Assembly: GCF_000712135.1 (NCBI RefSeq)
Contig: NZ_JOOE01000002.1
Location: 434,001-498,000, forward strand
Reading direction: 5' to 3'
DNA: 64,000 nucleotides
Source of the DNA: Sphingomonas sp. UNC305MFCol5.2
GTDB taxonomy: Bacteria > Pseudomonadota > Alphaproteobacteria > Sphingomonadales > Sphingomonadaceae
Part shown: positions 60,178 through 64,000 of the stretch, in pieces
Layout: each line of letters begins with the position of its first letter
How positions within the stretch are numbered: the stretch's first letter is position 1
The notes under the pieces: model-generated
Seen by the model: the letters and a program-made list of their open reading frames with translations, nothing else
Told to the model about the DNA's origin: nothing
The model's database searches: none
Translations under genes and position numbers: made by a program

Positions 60178-61209
60178 ATGAAGCGCAGCAGCCAGCCCAC
60201 GATCAACGACGTCGCCCGCATCGCCGGCGTCTCCAAGAAGACCGTCAGCCGGGTGATCAACCAGTCGCCGCTGCTGAACGGCGACACGCGCCGCCGCGTC
60301 GAGGAAGTCATCGCCGATCTGGGCTACGTCCCCAATCCGCAGGCGCGCGCGCTGGCGCTGCGGCGCAACTTCCTGATCGGGCTGATCCACGACAATCCCA
60401 ACGCGCAGATGGTGCTCAACGTCCAGCAGGGCATGCTCGAGGTGCTGCGCGACACCGAGTTCGAGCTGATCGTCCACCCGGTCGATCGCGGTTCGCCGAC
60501 GATGCTCGAGGATATCGGCCATTTCCTCGAGCGCCAGCGGCCGTTCGGCGTGATGATCCTGCCGCCGATTTCGGAGAACGACCAGCTCGCCGGGCTCTGC
60601 GCCGAATTGGGCGTGCGCTATGTCCGGATGGGATCGGCGACGCTCGACGAAGCGCCGCACATGGTCGCATCGAACGATCGCGAGGCCGTGCGCGGCGCAG
60701 TCGAGCATCTGATCGAATCGGGGCATCGCAGGATCGGGCTGGTGCTCGGGCCGCACGGCTTCCGCTCGGCGCTCGAGCGGCAAAAGGGCTATGAGGAGGC
60801 GATCGAGCACGCGGGACTGCCGCTCCAGCGCACGCTGATCGTCCAGGGCGACTACAAGTTCGAATCGGGGATGCGCGCCGCCGAGCAGTTGCTCGATTTG
60901 TCGCCCCGCCCCACCGCGGTGTTCGCCTCGAACGACGAGATGGCGGCAGGCGTGCTCCATGTCGCGCGCCAGCGCGGGCTCAACGTGCCGCAGGACCTGT
61001 CGATCATCGGCTTCGACGATACTCCGATCGCCTCGCACCTCTGGCCGCCGCTCACCACGGTGCGCTGGCCGATCGCGACGATGGCGCGCGCCGCCGCGCT
61101 GAAACTGGTCAGCGGCGAAGGCGGAGGTCCGACGGGCGAGGACGGCGAGATGTCCCTGTTCGTATCGACGCTGATCCGCCGCGCGTCGGTGGCTCCCGCC
61201 GCAAGCTGA
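60178..61209 (+). CDS. LacI family transcriptional regulator of the pectin locus
   Basis: Encodes 343 residues from ATG 60178. The helix-turn-helix is at the N-terminus (PTINDVARIAGVSKKTVSRV) with the hinge helix NPQARALALRR, followed by a periplasmic-binding-protein-like sensor domain (FLIGLIHDNPNAQM, GLVLGPHGFRS, TAVFASNDEMAAGVLHVA, SIIGFDDTPIASHLWPPLTTV). Family members usually bind CG-centred palindromes, matching the ACCGGT-centred sites. The inducer is probably a uronate intermediate such as KDG, by analogy. No Shine-Dalgarno sequence is visible before the ATG. Confidence 0.9.
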   Translation: MKRSSQPTINDVARIAGVSKKTVSRVINQSPLLNGDTRRRVEEVIADLGYVPNPQARALALRRNFLIGLIHDNPNAQMVLNVQQGMLEVLRDTEFELIVHPVDRGSPTMLEDIGHFLERQRPFGVMILPPISENDQLAGLCAELGVRYVRMGSATLDEAPHMVASNDREAVRGAVEHLIESGHRRIGLVLGPHGFRSALERQKGYEEAIEHAGLPLQRTLIVQGDYKFESGMRAAEQLLDLSPRPTAVFASNDEMAAGVLHVARQRGLNVPQDLSIIGFDDTPIASHLWPPLTTVRWPIATMARAAALKLVSGEGGGPTGEDGEMSLFVSTLIRRASVAPAAS

Positions 61210-61327
61210 CGCTGCACCGCAACAAAGCGACGAAATCTCGATCACCGGTGCCTATGGGAAGGCGAGGCGAAATTGCCGCGTCCGGATGCCGCCTCTATGC
61301 TGCGACGCAGCGAAGGAGGTGGCGTAT

Positions 61328-62221
61328 ATGACCCCGAAGCGAGTGCGTAAGGCTGTGTTTCCCGTCGGCGGGCTTGGGACCCGCTTTCTCCCGGCAACCA
61401 AGGCGATCCCCAAGGAGATGCTGCCGGTCGTCGATCGACCCCTGATCCAATATGCCGTCGAGGAAGCGATCGAGGCCGGCATCGAGCAGATGATCTTCGT
61501 CACCGGCCGCGGCAAGGCCGCGATCGAGGACCATTTCGACATCGCCTTCGAGCTCGAGACCACGATGAGCGGGCGCGGCAAGTCGCTCGACATCCTCGGG
61601 CGCACGCGATTGCGGCCCGGCGCGGTCGCCTATGTCCGCCAGCAGGAGCCGATGGGGCTCGGCCATGCGGTGTGGTGCGCGCGCGACGTGGTGGGCGACG
61701 AGCCGTTCGCGGTGCTGCTCGCCGACGATTTCATGGTCGGGCGGCCCGGCTGCCTCAAGCAGATGATCGATGCCTATGAGCAGGTCGGCGGCAACGTGAT
61801 CTGCGCCGAGACCGTGCCCGACGAGCATACGCATCGTTATGGCATCATCACCCCCGGCACCCGCGATGGTTCGCTCACCGAAGTGAAGGGCCTGGTCGAG
61901 AAGCCGGCTCCCGGCACCGCGCCGTCGAACCTGTCGGTGATCGGCCGCTATATCCTTCAGCCCGAAGTGATGGGCGTGCTGGCGGGGCAGGAGAAAGGCG
62001 CGGGTGGCGAGATCCAGCTCACCGACGCGATGTCGCGGATGATCGGCGAACAGCCGTTCCACGGGCTGACCTTCGCCGGCACCCGCTATGATTGCGGCGA
62101 CAAGGCCGGCTTCCTCCACGCCAATCTGGCGATGGCGCTGGAGCGCGAGGACCTCGCCGACGAAGTCGAATTGTTCGCCAGCAACCTGCTCGCAGCGCGC
62201 CAGCTGCGCAGCGCGGCGTGA
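61328..62221 (+). CDS. galU: UTP-glucose-1-phosphate uridylyltransferase
   Basis: Encodes 297 residues from ATG 61328 with AAGGAGGTGG upstream. It makes UDP-glucose. Nucleotidyltransferase signature FPVGGLGTRFLPATKAIPKEMLPVVDRP at 11-38, FVTGRGKAAIEDHFD near 57, AVLLADDFMVG near 130 and GRYILQPEV near 207 are all GalU features. It is followed 20 nt later by ugd, so the pair supplies UDP-glucose and UDP-glucuronate for surface polysaccharide. Confidence 0.94.
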   Translation: MTPKRVRKAVFPVGGLGTRFLPATKAIPKEMLPVVDRPLIQYAVEEAIEAGIEQMIFVTGRGKAAIEDHFDIAFELETTMSGRGKSLDILGRTRLRPGAVAYVRQQEPMGLGHAVWCARDVVGDEPFAVLLADDFMVGRPGCLKQMIDAYEQVGGNVICAETVPDEHTHRYGIITPGTRDGSLTEVKGLVEKPAPGTAPSNLSVIGRYILQPEVMGVLAGQEKGAGGEIQLTDAMSRMIGEQPFHGLTFAGTRYDCGDKAGFLHANLAMALEREDLADEVELFASNLLAARQLRSAA

Positions 62222-62241
62222 ACCAGTAAGGAGTATCGGCA

Positions 62242-63585
62242 ATGCGTATCGTGATGATCGGATCTGGCTATGTGGGGCTCGTCTCGGGGGCGTGCTTCGC
62301 CGATTTCGGGCACCAGGTGACTTGTGTCGACAAGGACGAGAGCAAGATCGCACGGCTGAACGCCGGGCAGATCCCGATCTACGAGCCAGGGCTCGACGAT
62401 CTCGTCGCGCGCAACGCCGCGGCGAGCCGCCTCGCCTTCACGACCGAGCTTGCCGGCGCGGTCGAGCAGGCCGATGTGGTGTTCATCGCGGTCGGCACGC
62501 CGTCGCGCCGCGGTGACGGGCATGCGGACCTGTCCTATGTCTATGCGGCGGCGGCCGAGATGGCGCCGTGCCTCAAGGGTTTCACTGTGGTGGTGACCAA
62601 GTCGACCGTGCCGGTGGGCACCGGCGACGAAGTCGAGCGGATCATCGGCGAGACCAATCCGGAGGCGCAGTTCGCAGTCGCTTCCAACCCCGAATTCCTG
62701 CGCGAAGGCGCCGCGATCGAGGACTTCAAGCGGCCCGACCGCATCGTCATCGGCATCGAGGACGAGCGTGCCCGCCCGGTGATGGAGGAAGTGTATCGCC
62801 CGCTCTATCTCAACCAGGCGCCGATCCTGTTCACCGGCCGGCGCACGAGCGAGCTGATCAAATATGCCGCCAACGCCTTCCTCGCGGTCAAGATCACCTT
62901 CATCAACGAGATCGCCGATCTCTGCGAGGCAGTGGGTGCCGACGTCCAGCAAGTCGCGCGCGGGATCGGGCTCGACAACCGGATCGGCAGCAAGTTCCTC
63001 CATGCCGGCCCCGGCTATGGCGGCTCGTGCTTCCCCAAGGACACGCTGGCTCTGGTCAAGACCGCCGAGGATTCGGGTACGCCCGTCCGCATCGTCGAGG
63101 CGACGGTGGCGGTCAACGACACGCGCAAGCGGGCGATGGGCCGCAAGATCATCGCGGCGTGCGGCGGATCGGTGCGCGGCAAGAAGATCGCCGTGCTCGG
63201 CCTGACCTTCAAGCCGAACACCGACGACATGCGCGACGCTCCGAGCCTCGCGATCATCCAGGCGCTCGAGGACAATGGCGCGAACGTCAGTGCGTTCGAC
63301 CCCGAGGGCATGGCGGCGGCGCGGCCGTTGCTGCCCAATGTCGAATTCGCGACTTCGCCTTATGAAGCGGCCGACGGCGCCGCGGCTCTGGTGATCGTCA
63401 CCGAGTGGAACGCCTTCCGTGCGCTCGACCTGGAAGCGCTGCATGCGCGGATGGAAGGCGACGTGCTGGTCGACCTGCGCAACATCTATCGTCCCGAGGC
63501 AGTGGAAGCCGCAGGCTTCACCTATACCGGCGTCGGACGCGGGCTTGCAGATGCACCCCAAGCACTTGCGATTGCAGCCGAGTAA
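62242..63585 (+). CDS. ugd: UDP-glucose 6-dehydrogenase
   Basis: Encodes 447 residues. It oxidises UDP-glucose to UDP-glucuronate with two NAD. N-terminal GSGYVGLVSGACFADFGH at 7-24, VGTPSRRGDGHADLSYV near 84, SNPEFLREGAAIEDF near 148, KYAANAFLAVKITFINE near 207 and the catalytic Cys263 in GYGGSCFPKD are intact. The C-terminal nucleotide-binding domain begins GKKIAVLGLTFKPNTDDMRD near 313. AAGGAG lies upstream of ATG 62242. Confidence 0.95.
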   Translation: MRIVMIGSGYVGLVSGACFADFGHQVTCVDKDESKIARLNAGQIPIYEPGLDDLVARNAAASRLAFTTELAGAVEQADVVFIAVGTPSRRGDGHADLSYVYAAAAEMAPCLKGFTVVVTKSTVPVGTGDEVERIIGETNPEAQFAVASNPEFLREGAAIEDFKRPDRIVIGIEDERARPVMEEVYRPLYLNQAPILFTGRRTSELIKYAANAFLAVKITFINEIADLCEAVGADVQQVARGIGLDNRIGSKFLHAGPGYGGSCFPKDTLALVKTAEDSGTPVRIVEATVAVNDTRKRAMGRKIIAACGGSVRGKKIAVLGLTFKPNTDDMRDAPSLAIIQALEDNGANVSAFDPEGMAAARPLLPNVEFATSPYEAADGAAALVIVTEWNAFRALDLEALHARMEGDVLVDLRNIYRPEAVEAAGFTYTGVGRGLADAPQALAIAAE

Positions 63586-63632
63586 ATCAAAAATCCACCT
63601 GGTAGCTTTTCGACTTCAACTTGTCGCAAATC

Positions 63633-63658
63633 GGGCGAGTAACCTAGGTTATTCGCCC
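63633..63658. repeat. 26-nt dyad after ugd
   Basis: GGGCGAGTAACCTAGGTTATTCGCCC at 63633-63658 (written here as arms GGGCGAGTAAC and GTTATTCGCCC around CTAG) pairs over 11 bp with one G-T pair. It lies 48 nt after the ugd stop. As RNA it makes a hairpin, possibly ending the galU-ugd transcript, although no T-run follows; as DNA it could be an operator. Confidence 0.5.
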
Positions 63659-63693
63659 AAACCATCCTAAATTACCCTTCGAGGCGGCACAGT

Positions 63694-63722
63694 TGTCGGT
63701 CGCCGACACCGGGGGGTGTTTT
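63694..63722 (+). promoter_or_regulatory. Leader hairpins directly before the lipoprotein start
   Basis: TGTCGG-TCG-CCGACA (63694-63708) is followed by an overlapping ACACC-GGGG-GGTGT (63706-63719) and TTTT. The two stems share ACA and so are mutually exclusive. The second ends 5 nt before ATG 63725, where a ribosome-binding site should be. A translational switch is possible, but no known class is recognised. Confidence 0.35.
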
Positions 63723-63724
63723 AC

Positions 63725-64000
63725 ATGCGTATCCCTTCTCTGCGCCCGCTTGCGGGCGCCTTCTCTCTGTGCGCGCTCACGGCGTGCTCAGGGGGCGACG
63801 CCAATTCTTCCCAGAAACAGGCAGGAACGATTGTTGTTCCTGCAACCCAGACGACCACCGCCGTCGCGGGGCCAGTGCAAGTCGAGGACACTGCAGCCGG
63901 CACCAACAGCTTCGCGACCTTCGACTTCGCCAACGGCACCAGGTTTCCCGCCAAGGCGACCTTGTCGATCGGCGCGGCGGTATTCAATCCGGGCGCGTCG
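63725..64000 (+). CDS. Putative secreted lipoprotein, N-terminal part
   Basis: The first 92 codons are present; the gene runs off the right edge. MRIPSLRPLAGAFSLCALTACSGGDA is a lipoprotein signal peptide with lipobox LTAC, Cys at residue 21. The mature part begins with a Ser/Thr/Ala-rich linker (QTTTAVAGPVQVEDTAAG) and then a more ordered stretch (FATFDFANGTRFPAKATLSIG). No family is recognised in the visible portion. It follows galU-ugd, but two hairpins intervene, so it may be a separate unit. Confidence 0.65.
   Translation, partial: MRIPSLRPLAGAFSLCALTACSGGDANSSQKQAGTIVVPATQTTTAVAGPVQVEDTAAGTNSFATFDFANGTRFPAKATLSIGAAVFNPGAS

Noticed and set aside
61250..61263. ATCACCGGTGCC upstream of galU as a sixth operator
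   Set aside because: Only the central ACCGGT matches; TGACACC/GTGTCA flanks are missing and galU is not a pectin gene.
1..64000. CRISPR arrays, prophage, insertion-sequence transposases, integrases
   Set aside because: No regularly spaced direct repeats, transposase DDE motifs or phage structural genes were seen in any frame.

Overview
The window is high-GC DNA, almost certainly from a Sphingomonas-like alphaproteobacterium (Sphingomonadaceae). The basis is the many TonB-dependent receptors, two FecI/FecR-type surface-signalling cassettes, a MipA/OmpV porin-like protein, GTG starts, and genes chained by 4-nt ATGA/GTGA overlaps. The lineage call is inference from gene content, not from a marker gene.

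Layout. (1) 1-1.95 kb: 3' end of rarA, two tandem YjbR/MmcQ-like genes, a DUF429-like gene and tRNA-Thr(TGT). (2) 1.96-4.95 kb: compact bioF-bioD-bioA operon on the minus strand. (3) 5.0-17.3 kb: two copies of an ECF sigma / FecR / STN-domain TonB receptor cassette around a lone TonB receptor, plus a MipA-like outer-membrane protein and small genes. (4) 17.4-32.5 kb: an M23 peptidase and then a surface-glycan locus. Ten plus-strand reading frames, most joined by 4-nt overlaps, encode an HpcH/HpaI-type aldolase, an inositol-monophosphatase-like enzyme, a Wza-like SLBB exporter, a Wzz-like chain-length protein, a GtrB/DPM1-like glycosyltransferase, a GT-C membrane protein, an NDP-sugar epimerase, an acetolactate-synthase-like ThDP enzyme, GtrA and a truncated reading frame. 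Opposite lie rfbF-rfbG (CDP-glucose and CDP-4-keto-6-deoxyglucose), and after them a GT39-like glycosyltransferase. (5) 32.5-60.0 kb: a pectin/hexuronate utilisation locus, nearly all on the minus strand. It holds a GH2 enzyme, esterases, a soluble chemoreceptor, kdgK, kduD, kduI, uxaC, an ExuT-like transporter, DUF885, a large LamG-domain protein, a FAH/MhpD-like enzyme, uxaA, a carboxylesterase, a TonB receptor, a PL1 pectate lyase and a GH28 polygalacturonase. (6) 60.2-64 kb: a LacI regulator, then galU and ugd (UDP-glucuronate supply) and the start of a lipoprotein gene.

How it works together. Secreted GH28 and PL1 enzymes would cut polygalacturonate, esterases would deacylate it, the TonB receptor would import oligomers and the MFS protein monomers. 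UxaC and UxaA serve the galacturonate branch; KduI and KduD serve the unsaturated branch. Both converge on 2-keto-3-deoxygluconate, which KdgK phosphorylates. Tagaturonate reductase (uxaB) and KDPG aldolase are not in the window. A palindrome close to TGACACCGGTGTCA occurs in five intergenic regions or promoter segments of this locus, including the one next to the lacI-type gene. It is the best candidate for a shared operator.

The most novel-looking material is the glycan locus (ThDP enzyme plus aldolase plus CDP-deoxysugar genes beside GtrA/GtrB and Wza/Wzz functions), the 1,277-residue LamG protein of unknown activity in the pectin locus, and the LacI-type operator set.
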